This document shows, piece after piece, positions 1-12,800 of a stretch of 64,000 bases of DNA. Source of the stretch: Amphirosellinia nigrospora (lineage: Eukaryota > Ascomycota > Sordariomycetes > Xylariales > Xylariaceae); the NCBI GenBank assembly GCA_004123355.1, contig SCHM01000004.1, forward strand, positions 4,496,316 to 4,560,315. Direction: 5' to 3'. Under the pieces are notes generated by a model. It ran no database searches and was not told where the DNA came from. It saw nothing but the letters and a program-made list of their open reading frames with translations. Each line of letters starts with the position of its first letter. Position 1 is the first letter of the stretch. Both the position numbers and the translations under genes were made by a program.

Positions 1-255
1 AATGAGGATGTCGAGGCGGCCCCCGGTCTCTGCCGTGACGCGCTCCACCGCGGCCGCGATGGACTCTGCGGATAGGACGTCGAGTTGTAGGACCGTGACG
101 TTGGGTAAGTCGGCGAGGTTCGTGGGCGTCTTGGCTAGGTTCCGGAGAGTCAGGAAGACGTGGTAGCCTTTCTGCTGGAAGGCTTCGGCCAAGCCTGCGC
201 CTATCCCTCCGGCTGAGCAGCCGGTGATGAGGACGGATTTCTTAGTGGGTGCCAT
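1..255 (-). CDS. Short-chain dehydrogenase/reductase, AYR1-like, N-terminal part (runs off window)
   Basis: This is an NAD(P)H-dependent oxidoreductase of the classical SDR family. The 85 visible codons start MAPTKKSVLITGCSAGGIG at position 255 and run off the left edge. The TGCSAGGIG segment (about residues 11-19) is the glycine-rich TGxxxGxG coenzyme loop, the LR-N segment about 20 residues later is where cofactor preference is set, and the read ends in GRLDILI, leading into the expected NNAG strand. A Ser-Ala-Gly-Gly-Ile-Gly loop is common in fungal 1-acyldihydroxyacetone-phosphate reductase (AYR1)-like SDRs. That assignment is inference, because the catalytic Ser-Tyr-Lys lies outside the window. 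The frame is clean over the visible part. Confidence 0.85.
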   Translation of the reverse strand, partial: MAPTKKSVLITGCSAGGIGAGLAEAFQQKGYHVFLTLRNLAKTPTNLADLPNVTVLQLDVLSAESIAAAVERVTAETGGRLDILI

Positions 256-1065
256 ACTTTCCTGGGATATCTATCTGTTGTTATATGTGTATGGCCTGTG
301 GCTTGGCTAAGGTATTTGGTAGTTATGTTGGAACAAGGAGTGTAAAAGACTCGAAAAGTAAGGATGGTAATATATATACATAGTCTTATTTATTATGAAC
401 TACATGATAGCGAAGAGAGCTTAGCAAGGCACCTCCCATATACCAAAACCGGGTTGTAGACTCCGTTCCTCGCCATTCTTGTACGGAAATATAATCCGGA
501 TTCCGTAGCACGGCTTAGAGGGCCCACACGGGCCCGGAGACTTACCGTTGGTAAGGGGGGGCGGGCGGACAAATGTCATTCCAATTTTCTTAATCTTTAG
601 TCCGATTCTATATCATCTTTTATATAGCCGCTTCAGGTACCCAACTAAGAAGTTAAACTGGGCATGGCGCGTAGAAAGAATCGGCTGAACATCGACCGAT
701 TCTTCGACGTAGCGCGGCCTCTTGGCACACATCTACGCTTCGTTGACTTTTCCTAGTTAGATACTCTCAGGATTGACATAGATAGGAGTAAAAAGTTAGA
801 TGGCGTACAACTGAGCAGCTGCAACATTCTAGGTATAACACGCTAATCAAAGGGCTTGGATTCCCTTCTTTTTCGCGTCTCCTGAGCCATGTAACTGAGC
901 CCTACGTCGTGTTACTCGGTGGTGGTGTGGTGAAGCTATTATGGCGTTAAGACATTTATAGATGCGGTACGACTCGAGCCATGTTGAAGTAGAATAGCAA
1001 ACAGCGATGACATGGGAGATGTAAGGTTGATCTAAACTTGATCGCGTGAAAATGGTAAACCGAGA
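256..1065. other. Intergenic, no gene seen
   Basis: This is the upstream region of the minus-strand SDR gene and the 3' flank of the amine oxidase. It includes AT-rich stretches around 361-420 and 600-640. No ORF with recognisable protein character, tRNA or repeat was found. Confidence 0.5.
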
Positions 1066-2749
1066 TTATCGCGAATGTCGCAATGATGCATCAGCTGCTC
1101 TCTGGCCGTCTAACAACGCGCCGTGAACCATTGCGAAATGGTCTTGGGAGCAGTGTTCGCCAGCAAATCTGAGCACGCCGCCGCTTGATTGGTTACAGGT
1201 TTTTGAAACGACTCCTTATGCCTGGCTTCAGATAGGCCGGTGATCATGTGGCTGTAAGAGCCTCTCGAGTAAGGGTCTTGCGCCCACCGCGTGACATGTA
1301 CAGTATCTGGCTTTGGCGGTTCCATGCCGAACCACCGAGTAAGAGTTCCATGGAACAGTTCACGTAGATCTTCGTCTTTCATTCCTTCGACTGTGGTAGC
1401 AGTATGGCAAGACAAAACGCGCAGAGGACAGGTTGACCTGTCAACACGTCAAGGTTCATGATTGGCAGTCGATACACATCAGAAGACACAAAGCCGTCGT
1501 GATGAATAGAGATGCCGCTCAATTCTGAGGCGAAGCCCAGAAACAAATCTGGCACATCGTCCCCGCCCTGAGGGTCTATTTGAACGAGCCCGCTCTTGAT
1601 GATAGAGCGATAAGGTTCATCGTTCCACCAAGGCCCAGAATAAATTGCAAATATCTTGTCAAGAGTGCCAAAGCCGAGACAATCTATCGCCTCTTGCTTG
1701 TCGGCTGGTAACTCCGGAACGAACAGCGCGTCCTTACGACTGTCCTTCAGCACCCTAGGGGTAATGTGCACACCACTTCTCTTGCGGTAAAGTTCCCTCG
1801 AGTTGTTTGGATGACTATTGGATTCATGGTCCAGTCGATGCGTGTTACGACGGTTTCTAGTCCGATAACGTCGGCCCCTATAAGAGGCTTGGCGATTTCG
1901 TCGACGATGGCGCCGTATCCATCCCGAAGGAAGGCCTGTTCGCCTCCAAAATCGTCCACTGCGTATTCTAGCAGTCCTACGCCAGGCTCGCTCTCAGGAC
2001 GCCCGTGTTCTGTGGTTTGTGCAAGAAGCGGAGCAGCCTCCATGCTTTCTATGCCTTGAAATAACGCGCCTAATGTGCGATGGTACTCTCTCGGCACAAG
2101 CTCGAATGCAGCCTGAAAAGCCTTTGCGTTTACCAGTGCTTGGAGGACGGACATGTCCCTTGCTGTCTTTACCGGAATGGTAGCAGCAAGGTCTTGCATT
2201 TCGTTGATTGCGTCCTGAGAGCACGAAACGATCACTTGAGCCATATGCGTAGGGATCAACAAGCCGTTGTCGGAAGTTGGTACTCGCGGTTGCCGTCGTA
2301 GGGCATGCCGGATGTGCTGTTCGGTCCAGGCTGACTTCCTTCAGACACTGTCCGGCGATCCTACCATTCTTCCGGGTGACATCGTGCTCTCTATTTGGTG
2401 TTTGGAATAAGACAGCTCCTTTCATCTGTCTGTATCGCTTGTGTGGAAGAATGTTCATAAGCGGGTTTGGTTTCTTCGCATTGCCGGTCCCATGAATCCA
2501 ATTCGCACCAGTGTCCAAGCGGCAGTTTTGGACATTTACAGAAGCAATACGACCGCCAATGCGGTTCCGGGCCTCTAGTATCCGCAGTCCATTGGCACCG
2601 CCTGCTATGTGGTTGGCCTGAAGTAATCGGGATGCGAATGCGAGCCCCGCGATTCCTGCACCAAGAACGATAGTGTCATAATGTGCCAGGCTCCCGGCTC
2701 CGGCACCATTCATTGCCATGGCTGAGGCGGTTTTCTCGAGTATGTTCAA
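1066..2749 (-). pseudogene. Flavin-containing amine oxidase (polyamine/LSD-like oxidase), reading frame interrupted
   Basis: The encoded protein resembles FAD-dependent amine oxidases, which oxidise amines or polyamines to an aldehyde, ammonia and hydrogen peroxide. The N-terminus has the Rossmann dinucleotide motif VLGAGIAGLAFA (about residues 28-39), then the GGRI motif and DTGANWIHGTG. The middle keeps VVCTLPLG and FGTLDKIFAIYSGPWW. The C-terminus keeps HVTRWAQDPYSRGSYSHM and FAGEHCSQDHFAMVHGALL, the FAD-contacting end of the family, with a stop at 1066-1068. Four frame changes interrupt it: near 2300-2350, near 1755, near 1412 and near 1160. At 1755 the conserved Leu-Gly-Val would need four G where three are present. 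No intron fits at that site. Residues on both sides of every break stay family-like and no in-frame nonsense codon was seen. Recent decay or consensus indels are both possible, and I favour indels. Confidence 0.75.
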
Positions 2750-4029
2750 CGAGCGAGGAAGAGTCAGTGTGTATTACCTATCCCTTGCCTGAGTTGTCGC
2801 AGCCGTCTCCTAGCGAATCTATAAGAAGATAGCAACTACGGAGACAGACTACCCGGTAACTAGCCAAGGTAGCTTCTGACTAGCGGAAAAAAAACTTAAG
2901 CTACGTAAATATGTACGGAGTAGTTAAAAAAAGCCTTGATATTTTCTATGGGGGGCTTTAGCTATAGTACGAAGAAACTGCTACTTGTAAGTAGTGTGAT
3001 ATAACTTATAGCACGTACGTCTAGTCCAAAGCGCCTCTATCTTCCAAGCAACCTCGCTCTACGAGATCGACGCATAGAAACATAAAGAAACGATCAACTG
3101 ACCTTAAGTTTCTTGATAGGATGGTAATTAAGACGGCCTACCTACCTAGTTCAGTGATGGTCATCTGCTGCCTTCTGTCAACTCAATGCCCTTGCTACTA
3201 GGCGGGTTAGCCTAGCACAGATTGATAGCTCCCGAACGAGGTTATCGCATATTAACAATCATATATAGCACAATTAAATTCCGAGGGAAGTAAAACAAAA
3301 GTCCCCGGTTTCTTTCATACTAAGGAGTCCCATGTTTCACAATTTCTTCCCAACTGTCTTGCCTGTCTGTGTTTGCTTTCGGTTGCTTTGCCTGTAATGC
3401 TCCGCAACCCAAATCAATACAGACAAGACGCAGTCTGTCTTGTCAGACCCGCCGCCTAACTCCCTCAGTTATTTCCGTCTATGTTACAATATACAATTCT
3501 TTAAAATCCCACCACTGGCATGGTACACCCCATACCAAACCCCAATTGCTTTCCTTCCTGCAATGGTGGTTTCCTCTCTTCACACGCAGAAAATTCGCCC
3601 TGGCCAAAAGTGTCCTCGAGGTATCATTTGAATGGTATAAAAAGAGGAACGATTTCCCCCTAAACAGGCAAGAAGCAGAACCAAAAACAAAGAGCGAACG
3701 CCTACCACCCCTTTCCTCTTCTCCAAAATGAGGTACGCCGATGCTGCATGCTCCAAAGTTTGCCCAGTCTTCTGGGGAGAAAAGGGACGGGACCGACAAG
3801 TGTGGGTGTGACGAGGAATGAAAATGTGGTGTGTCATGGCGAGTTGGCCTCGTGTGCTTATCGGCTGTATGACCACAGCGCAAGGCCAAGAGATGTGCAT
3901 TAATACCAACACACTTGGTGACGAATAGAGGTGCTGACTTAGCAACAGGCTCATCATGGCATATAGAATCGAGGGTAAAGAGTAGGTCTTGATATTATCC
4001 AGTGGCATTGTACAATATTCTTCGATGAT
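2750..4029. other. Intergenic between amine oxidase and KAR9, no gene seen
   Basis: About 1.3 kb of mixed composition. Several short ORFs overlap here on both strands at 3369-4008, but none shows a domain, conserved-looking block or splice structure. Part of 3300-4029 is probably the 3' untranslated region of KAR9. Confidence 0.45.
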
Positions 4030-7000
4030 TCAATATCGCCAACGAGGCTTGTCTTCCGCCCCGCTGTTGCTTACGCGTGAGCCTGCTGCACTTACCCGAC
4101 CGGTCGAAAGATTACTTGTCTTAGGGAGCGGAAGTTGGCTTATGCGTCTCGACGCCGCCATTGAACTGGCTGATCTCTGTTTAGTGTCGAGAGGTCCGCC
4201 ATATGACCTGGGCGGCTGGAATGAAGCTCTTCGATTATCGAGGGTGCTTGTAGACGCCTTCGATGTTAGTCGCTGTTTTGGCGCTACTAATGTCGGTGGA
4301 CCATTTGAGCCAGGAGCAGTGGCCGCGACTCGCTCTCGGAAAGAAAGCCGCGAGTGAGTATTTGGCTTGGATGGCATACGATCTGGGGCAGGCGATGCAG
4401 ACATTCCTCTCGATAAAGGACTCCGTAGTGGCAATTTAGACTCCTGGGATCCTGGAGTCATGGCCGAGACAGAACGCACAGGGGTAGGCGTTCTTTTTGC
4501 ATATGGACTTGGCGTAGTAAGAGTCAATGGTTTGAAGTTATGACCAACGTCAGAGTTGAGAGTGTTAGTAGATCTGTTCCACCGTGGTCGATTGTCTGCC
4601 ACGCTTGAGTTGGACTTTTGAAGACGGCTCCCCAGAGGCGTCGCGGAGCCACTTCTAACAGGTGGCGAGGAGTTGGATGTGTAAGACAGCGTTGAGAGTC
4701 TTGATCCTGGTGGGCGTCGTGAAGGAGGCGCGAGTGTCGAACTACTCCTCCTTGATGAGGAAGGCTGGGGAATGCCGCTGCTAGTGCTAACAGAGCGGCT
4801 CTTGCCCTTAGACACAGGGGTCTTAGGCTCGAGCCCGAGGCCAGACATGACGATAGATGAAGGCGGGGAGCTACCTGGCGTCTCGTTACCGCTGCCAGCA
4901 GTGGACTTGTCGTTAGAGAGTATACTTGAAATCGAGTCTCGTAGTTGTTGGCTGCGTTTATCTGCCTGGATCTCTTCTAAGGTGCTGTCTATGTCTTTCA
5001 TCTGACGCTTCAAATCTTCCCATCGGGATTCTATCTCCGTATGGAATCGCAAAATTTCACCATTGACTGTAAGTCTGTCCTTGACTCCCTTGTCGATAAT
5101 GGAGAGAACACGTTCAATGGCCGGCCCATAGTGCATTTTCTTAGCCTCGTAGTTCTCAATTTTCTTACCCATCACAGGTGGGTTAGAAAATTGGAGGCCT
5201 TGATCAACACTTTCACGTAGCTTCATCATGCTTCGATCGACTGACTCGACCAATTTCTGTGCCTGTCTACCAGCGCCACGGAAAACGAGCACCCACTTAT
5301 CCTCACCAAGCTCTTTTCTTAGGGAGTCCGCATCCTTCTCAAGCTTCTTGTAACTGGCTTCAAGGCCTATCCTCCTGGCCTCGAGCTCCTCACAAGCCGA
5401 CGGAAAAGTGCTTGATGCCCTTGCATCAAAAACAGAAAGCCTCATCGGTAGAAAGTCTAATGAGGCTCGTAGTGGCTGCATGCGAGCAAACAAAGCTAGT
5501 AGACTCGAATCGTCCTGGTTTAGAGCCGGAGAATCTGGAGAGCTCGGACTGAGAGGAAACACTGGCATGCTATAGCGGTTGTGTTACGGACCACGGCGGG
5601 CGGCGTCTCCTCGACGATAATTTCCAGGTCACCGATATCAACCCCATCCCCACCTGAAACTGCCATGATGGATTTATGACGCCTTTCTTCCATTTCGAAG
5701 ACCAGGCGACGGAGCTCATCCATCTCGTTTTGGATGTCGCCCAGGACCATATTCCAGAGTTCTTCCCACTCCATAGCCGTCTCGACCTGGCTTTTGGCAT
5801 TGTTCAGTGTTCTGCGAATCTTGCTCCAATCGGTCATGATTAATTCCATTTGTGTCACTGCGTCTTGGAGGTCTTCATTCGAAACGCTAGCAATGTCATT
5901 GCGACCCTGCATGGCCTCAATGGCGGTAACATAGACATTGATCAACTCTTCGAATCTGGTGATAGCATTTTCAACATCCTCATAACCTTCCCTACCGCCA
6001 GCCGCTGCCCACTCTACATCATCCTCACCGTCAAGCCCTTCGATAACCTCGGATGCTTTCGCTATCCAGCTTCGAATCTGTTCAGCAGCGCCAATCAAGG
6101 CTCTCGTAGCTGCCTGCGCGTGGGGATTGCAGCAACTTTACTAGACAAGAGTTCGGCATCGGGCAATTGCAGAGCAGTGAGCTGAGCAAGTTGGTTGGCA
6201 AATGAGGCGCGAGATATTGTGTAGATGGAGCCAGGTCGCTGCAGGCCGAGAGGGTTAAAATAGGGGAGATTCTGCGAGAAATCAGCCGAAGTTGTGCTCT
6301 CGGGCGGCGTGTCTTTCGGCGGAGGCGGCGGAGGTGGTAGATCTTGGTCGTCGAGCGGCGGCGCACGTACGTCTCGCTCGAGGTGGTCGCGGCGCGTATC
6401 TAAGGTCGCCTTGGTGCCATTTCCGTTGGTATGATCGGGCAAGATGTACTTATTAGTGTCCATATCGAGTGGAGCCGTCTGGCTGATCTCGGGAAGGAGC
6501 TCAGGCTTAGGTGAGTGGCTTGGTGCACGGGGGATGTCGCCTTGTCTTGGGCACCTCGCTTCCGAAAAGAATCGCGACTCGATTTAGACCTCAACAACTG
6601 CAGAGGGGCGCCCGCACCCTTCCACGGACGACCGCGGCGCTCGACGATAAGACCAGCGGAATTTAGTTGATGATTGAGGTCGAGAGAGCGTAACTGGTCC
6701 TCAGGAAGCCGGCCCACGGGCTCTGGCTGTGAGGGGCTGAGCGACGGGTCAGAGGTGTCTTTCGTCCCCGAACCGAAGCCCAGAGCTTTCAGGCGCGCTG
6801 CTAAACCGGGGCTCGGTTTCCGATGCTGCGCAGTGGATGATTTCACAGGCGGAAGTGTACAATGGTTGTCGGCTGACGGGCTATCATTAATAGTGGCCGA
6901 GTCGTTGAATAGTTGGGAGCCGGGAGGGTTGAGCTGGAGCAGGTCCGATGATACGTCTGAAAAAGTCAGAATAGTCTCTGGCGGAACATCGGCGACATCG

Positions 7001-7227
7001 TGTCGATCTGGCGCGGACGGGGCGGCTAGCAATCCCGGCTCGTCTTTCTCGGCGACGGAAGCTTGGCAGCTGTCGTAGTCGTTATCGTGGTCGTGGTCGT
7101 AGTTCTGATCCTGGTCCTGGTAGACGAGCAGAGGTTGGGAGGGTGCGTGGAAGTAGGATTGGGAATTGGGATGGAGGTGGGAGGGAGAGTGAGGCGATGG
7201 AGCCGGCGAGGTGGATAGACCAGTCAT
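4030..7227 (-). CDS. KAR9: KAR9-family cortical/microtubule-orienting protein
   Basis: Kar9 links the EB1/Bim1 protein on microtubule plus ends to myosin V/actin and orients the spindle or nucleus. The span equals about 1065 residues. The N-terminus is Ser/Pro/His-rich with an acidic Asp/His run (about residues 43-51). The block RSLDLNHQLNSAGLIVERRG opens the conserved part, followed by a proline run and a long helical region (AAEQIRSWIAKASEVIEGL onward; then LLALFARMQPLRASLDFLPM), the Kar9 domain (Pfam KAR9). The last 300 residues are disordered, Ser/Pro/Arg-rich, and contain SGIP, an SxIP motif of the type that binds EB1. The protein ends PRWRY. Frame changes occur near 6550-6585, 6105 and 5580. 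Near 6105 a one-base gain would give the smooth reading RRQATRALIGAAEQ. No introns are seen. Family assignment rests on these blocks and overall architecture. Confidence 0.8.
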
Positions 7228-9006
7228 TTACACCTCTCTCGCTCGCGCTGTCCATATACTACTACCATATACCCAATATAATACGTGGAGGTTGGTGAGG
7301 GATCCGCCAATCAAGTGACAATTGCTCGGTTGAGCGACAAATCGAGACGCAGACAACTGAGCAAATCGCGTCTCGTGTATGCCCGGGCGATGAATTGCCG
7401 TTACTACACCTACCTCGTCAGGAACGAAGAAGTAGCCATACAGCATCATCGGCAACTACCAGGGGACTGGACTGGGACTGGACTGGGATGCCTTAGGTAA
7501 GTAATTGCGCAATGGTAAGGGGACGAGTGAGGCGATGGAAGAAATTGAAGAACGTTTGGACGTGGCAGTGGTAAGGGTAGTACAGTAGCTGCCCGAGCTA
7601 GGGGTGCCTGGACTACCTACATCTAGGTAAGGTAGGCACTGTAGCGGCCGGTTCGTGGTTAGGTCAGTTGCTTAAGCCACTTAGGTGCCTTAGCACAGAT
7701 GCATGCCCCCGCACATGCAGCACCTAAGGTACCAGTAATGAAATATTGTGGGTGGGTGTTCCAAGTTTAGTGTAGAGTTGATAGTTGATAGGTACCATCC
7801 GTTACAGTACACGTTGCCACGTTTCGTGGTGGCGCTCGTGGGGGGGTTGGGGATTCTTTATTTTTTGTTCTAATTCTCTGTCCCTCCCTGATACTCTGCC
7901 TTTCGTCTCATTATGAGTAAGCTGTCAACAACACAAAAGGACCTTGAATGATGACACCCGATACCAGCTGGATGGGACAACGGGGATCAGGGGACAGGTA
8001 CTCACTCACTACGTACAACGAATTGTAGGTAACCTTACTTGCCTACTTGGGTATCTTCCCTAGCGTAGTAGGTAGGTATGTAAATTGATAATAACAATAA
8101 CAACAATGAAGCCCTCCTTTAATTTGACCTTGCATCACCGTCGCAACTCTCGAGCTTTGTTGTTGGTATCTCCTTGGGATTGGGGTATCGCGTCTTGGGT
8201 GTCAGATGTGTTTCGATTTGGCGGCTTGATTGGTGTAAATCCGGGCGAGTTTTTATGCGATCATTTGGTTGAGTAGGCTGATGTTCTGGAGCGTGGTGTT
8301 ATCAATCATATGTACGAATCACTGAGCGACGAATAAGGGGAAATTGTGAGGTAGAATCCTGTTTCAGAGGTTGGGGAAGGCAGAGAGCAAAAGAGTGATG
8401 AAGCCAGCCTACCTAGGTAGATAAGAAGTATGTATATAGGTATGATTTTGCTAGGTAATCCCTTGTTCGCAAAAAGGAGAGATTACTACCTACCTATCTG
8501 CCGTTGACAACAATACGGAGCTACAGTATGATTGAAACACTTTGTGCGAGTTTAGTGGAACATTGTTCAACTTGACTTCATCTTAGTCGTGCTTATTTAT
8601 TACTTCACGTAAAAATTCACACACTATTGAATCCGTCAACTACTCTGCCTAATCTTGTTGTTTCGTGGTTCAGGTAATTTTATGCCAGTTTGCTAGTCAA
8701 CCTTGTGAGATGGCCAATCGGATGCCACACCACGAGGCACCAATATACATGTGTTTAATATGGTTCTTCCATTTCACACAGACGCTGATGGCGACAGAAA
8801 CTTATGATGCAGTAGCAGCTGTTGTGCTGGCGATGGCATGATGGTGCTGGAGCAATAAATCGCTTTGCCTCTTCTGTCTTTCTGATTGGACTGCTTATAT
8901 GATATGGTAGCATTTTACCCGTATACTTGGCATTCACCTTCAATGATGGAGCGATGCCTCGGCTTGTCGTATAGGCCGGCGGGTGCTACATAAGACAGAA
9001 GACATA
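7228..9006. promoter_or_regulatory. KAR9 upstream region and gene-free flank of the transposon
   Basis: About 1.8 kb without a supportable gene. The first few hundred bases upstream of the KAR9 ATG at 7227 should hold its promoter, but I see no specific element. From 7600 to 8500 the motif TACCTA/TAGGTA recurs (near 7615-7635, 8030-8083, 8403-8425 and 8485-8500), sometimes as the palindrome TACCTAGGTA. Composition stays normal up to the inverted-repeat boundary at 9007. Confidence 0.5.
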
Positions 9007-9106
9007 CACTAGTTCCGAATCGAAATATCGCGCCCTACCCACACTTTTTGTGGTATATGTGTGTTATTTTAGGAAACATACCGATAATAGCATTTTTATC
9101 TGTAAA
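9007..9106 (+). repeat. Left terminal inverted repeat
   Basis: It pairs with the reverse complement of 28583-28684. The first 28 bases are identical. The remaining differences are all transitions (C/T or G/A) except one 2-base length difference in a T run. This fits independent RIP hits on two formerly identical copies. It contains a short internal inverted repeat around CCACACTTTTTGTGG. Confidence 0.9.
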
Positions 9107-9719
9107 CTATATAATAAATATTAGTTGAAGCTTATTTTTGTATTAAAAATAGCATTTTTTGGTGTTTTAAAGCGTAGAAATGTTTAAAAAAGCCTTGAAA
9201 AATAGGCCTAATATATTAAAAGCTATAAAAGCCGCCGGATTATTATTAAATTTACATAAGTATAATATTAGCTAAAAAACGTATATTTTTTTACGATAAT
9301 ATAAAGAGTTATACGGAACTTTTATAGTTATTATTAAAGGTATTTATTATATTATTAATTATAGTAGTTTATTTTTTGCTGTTATTTTTGTTGTTTTTAT
9401 TGTTAGAGCTATTGTTTAGCTTATTTAGCTATTTAAATCGATTGATTTTGTAAAAAAAAGGTTAGCCGAGCTGTTTTTTTTGCGTAAACTAGGCATAATA
9501 AGGTTTGTTGCTACGATTATACGTTTTAACGATTTTATTAATGAAAAAATCGAAATATTTTTACGCGTAATATTTCCGAGGGGTAAAAAATAAGCTATAA
9601 AGGTTACCGAAAGTAAAAATAGTGCTAATAATAGCAATAAACGTAATAATAGTTTATATAAAGCTATAGTTGTTAAATAAGCTATTAATAGTAAAAAAAA
9701 GAGTAGGTTTATAAAGGGT

Positions 9720-9879
9720 TGTAGCTTTAAAGCTAAGAAATACTATTTATTAACTGCGATAAAAAAAAAGAAATCTATGCGCGCTAGCGTATATAGAAAG
9801 GCTGCTATATAGTAGCTCTGGCTTAGGGCCGGAGCTATAACCTAGGTTATAAGTTTATTAGCCTAGCTAATTTATAATA
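9720..9879 (+). repeat. Left copy of 160-bp direct repeat (probable LTR)
   Basis: It matches 23865-24024 over its full length, mostly with transition differences. It holds the 14-bp perfect palindrome ATAACCTAGGTTAT (9837-9850) and the GC-rich core TATGCGCGCTAGCGTAT, unusual for this AT desert. These parts contain few or no CA/TG sites, which explains their survival under RIP. Confidence 0.75.
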
Positions 9880-12800
9880 TTACTTTTTTTTTTATTTTTA
9901 TAAGCGTAAGTATAGCTAGTAAGGCGTAAAAAATAATTTTTTGCCGTTAAGCTTTATTTAACAATATACTGCTGCTTTATATTGCTTGTTTATTAATATT
10001 ACTATTTTATACTGTTTTGTTTAACTATATAAAAAAAAAGGTTTTTTTTTTTAGTTTTTTTTTTTTTTTTTTTTTTAATTTATTATTTTTATAAATCCTA
10101 CTATTTTTAAACGTTTAGCTTATAATTAAAATACGAGCTATTTTTATTTATATTAAAATAATAAAAAGCTGTTCGTTTTTAATATATTTTAAGTAAATAT
10201 ATATTTTAAACTAATATAATTATTAATTAATTATTTATTAACTATTTTTGTTTTATTTTTGTTTTATTTTTGCTTTTATTTTAAAAAAAAACTAATCGCT
10301 ATAAACTTAAATAGTTTTTTTTTAGCTTATAAGCTGTTTATTTATTTATTTAATAAAGCTTAAGATTTTTTATACTATAAAATAACTATTTAGCCGTTTT
10401 TTATCCGTTTAATATTTATTTATAATAATATATAATATATTTTTTATTTAGCTAAAAACTTTTAAGCTTTTTATACTAACGCCGAAAATAAATAGTAGTT
10501 TGTTTAATATTTTTTAACTATTTTTAAGTTTTATTTTTTTAAAGCTATTTTTTTTTACTAACGCGCTATTAAATACTAGTAAACGCTATAGCGCTTATGT
10601 TAGCCTAGGTAAAAAATTAAATATATATATATTTTTATAAATATTTATATTTATTTTTATTTTTTTATTATTAATAAATTTTTATAGCTATTTTATATTA
10701 CTAATATAATTAAAACTTTTAATAAATTATATAACGCTATATATAATTATAATAATAAAAATATAAGTAAATATTAATACGTTATATTAGTTTAATATTT
10801 GCTAATTTTTTATTTAAATATTATTATAACTTAAAAAGTTACTAGTATGTTTACTATATAAATTATAAATTTTTATAGCTTTAAAACTGCTTTTTTTTAT
10901 TAATAAATAGTTTAAGCGCTAAAAAAAACTTTTAGTTTTATATTTATTACTTTTTATAAAAATAATAGCTTAATATTTATAAATAAATAGTTTATTATAA
11001 GCTAAAAAATAAATAAATATTTATAAGCTATTAATAATATTTTTGTTTTATTAAATATATATTATAAATATATTTATTTTTGTTTAAAAGCGTTAAATTT
11101 TTTTAAGCAAGCTATTTTTAAGCTTATTTTTCTAGTTAAAACTTTTGTTTAGCGAAAAAGCGGTATAAAAAATGCTTTTAAACTACGTAATTATAATATT
11201 AGCTATAGCGCTTTTATTAATAATAATAACGCTATAAATAAAAATATTAATATAAATATTAATTAATAGTTTTATTTTTATTTATATAAACTTATTATAA
11301 TTTTTGTTTATTTTTTAATAGGATAGTTTAAACTTTTTATAGTTTAAATTTTAATTAATACGGCTATTTTTTTCTTACGAACTATCCGCTTTTTTTTGTT
11401 TTTAAATAAAATAAACTAATTTATTACTAACTAAAATAAAAAAAATAAATAAAAATAAATAAAAAAAAATAAATAATATATTTTATATATATCCGCTATA
11501 TAATACTTAGCTAATAAATTATTATTTATTATTTTTTAGTTATTTTTAAGTATTTTTAAGAATATATTTTAAAAATATTTTATTTTATTATTTAATAGTA
11601 TAGGCTTTTTTTTTTTGTTATTAGCTTAGTATACTTATTTATAACTTTATAATAGCGTTCGAATAATTTTAACGCTTTTATTTTTTCGAAGTTATAAATT
11701 AGCTTTTATATAAGCTATTAATAATTTTTTTATTTTATTAAAACTTATTAGTAAACTAAGCTTTTTTTATTTTTTTTACGTTTATTTTTGTTTAAAATAT
11801 ATTTTTTATTTAATATTTATTTTATTTAAATATTATTATTAAAAATTAAACGTTTAAATTTAATTATAAAAATAAAAATTAATAATAGTTTATTATAATA
11901 AATCGATATAAAAATAAAAATATATTTTTTAAAAATATTAAGCTTTATTATATATAAACTAATAATTTTAATAATTTTATATTTAAAATATAATTAAGCT
12001 AACTTTTAAAAAAGCTAGTTTATAGTAATATTTTTTAAATTTAATTATATTTAATTATTTATTTTATAACGTTTAGCGGAAAATTATTTAATATTAATTA
12101 TTTTTTATTTTTATTATATTATTATTATTATTATTATTTAAACGAACTATTAAATATTTTATAACTTTTAAATAAAAGCTTTTATTAAAGCTTTTAGTTT
12201 ATAAATAAATATAAATAAATATTTTATTTATTTTATAAATTTAGTATAATATTTATATATATATAAAAAAAAGCTTAGCTTTATAATTAATAAGTTTTTA
12301 TTATTAATTGTAAATATTATTTTTAAAAGTAAGTTTTTTTAATCGAATTATATATAAACTATAAAATATAAAAATAAGCTAGCATTTTTTAGTTCGTTTG
12401 TTTTATTATTTTATTAATTTTAAAATAAATAAACTATATTTAGTTTTTATTTAATATTAACTAATTTATATAATTATTGCTAAAAGTTTTTTATTTAATT
12501 TAATTTTTAATTATTTATAATATTTTTAAAAAATTTATAAAAACGTTAAAAATAATTAATAAACTATTTAGTATATATTTTTATGTTTATTAAGTTTATT
12601 ATTTTTATTATAACTATTTTATTTAATTTATTTTAATAAATAAATTTATTATAAAATTTATTAATAGTTCGTTTTAAAACTATTTTAGTATTAATAAAAG
12701 CTTAAAAAGTTTTTATTTTTTATATTTTTAAACGTTTTTTTTGCTATATATATTGTAATTATTAATAAAATATATTATTTAATATATCTTTAGCTAAAAA

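Noticed and set aside
3479-4008. Two overlapping minus-strand ORFs of about 140 codons
   Set aside because: They overlap each other and plus-strand ORFs in untranslated flank, with no conserved block or splice support.
9425-9637. 70-codon open stretch on the minus strand and a similar one at 24246-24428 (plus)
   Set aside because: Both lie in the RIP block, are made of Leu/Ile/Lys/Phe/Asn codons expected from AT-only DNA, and show no domain.
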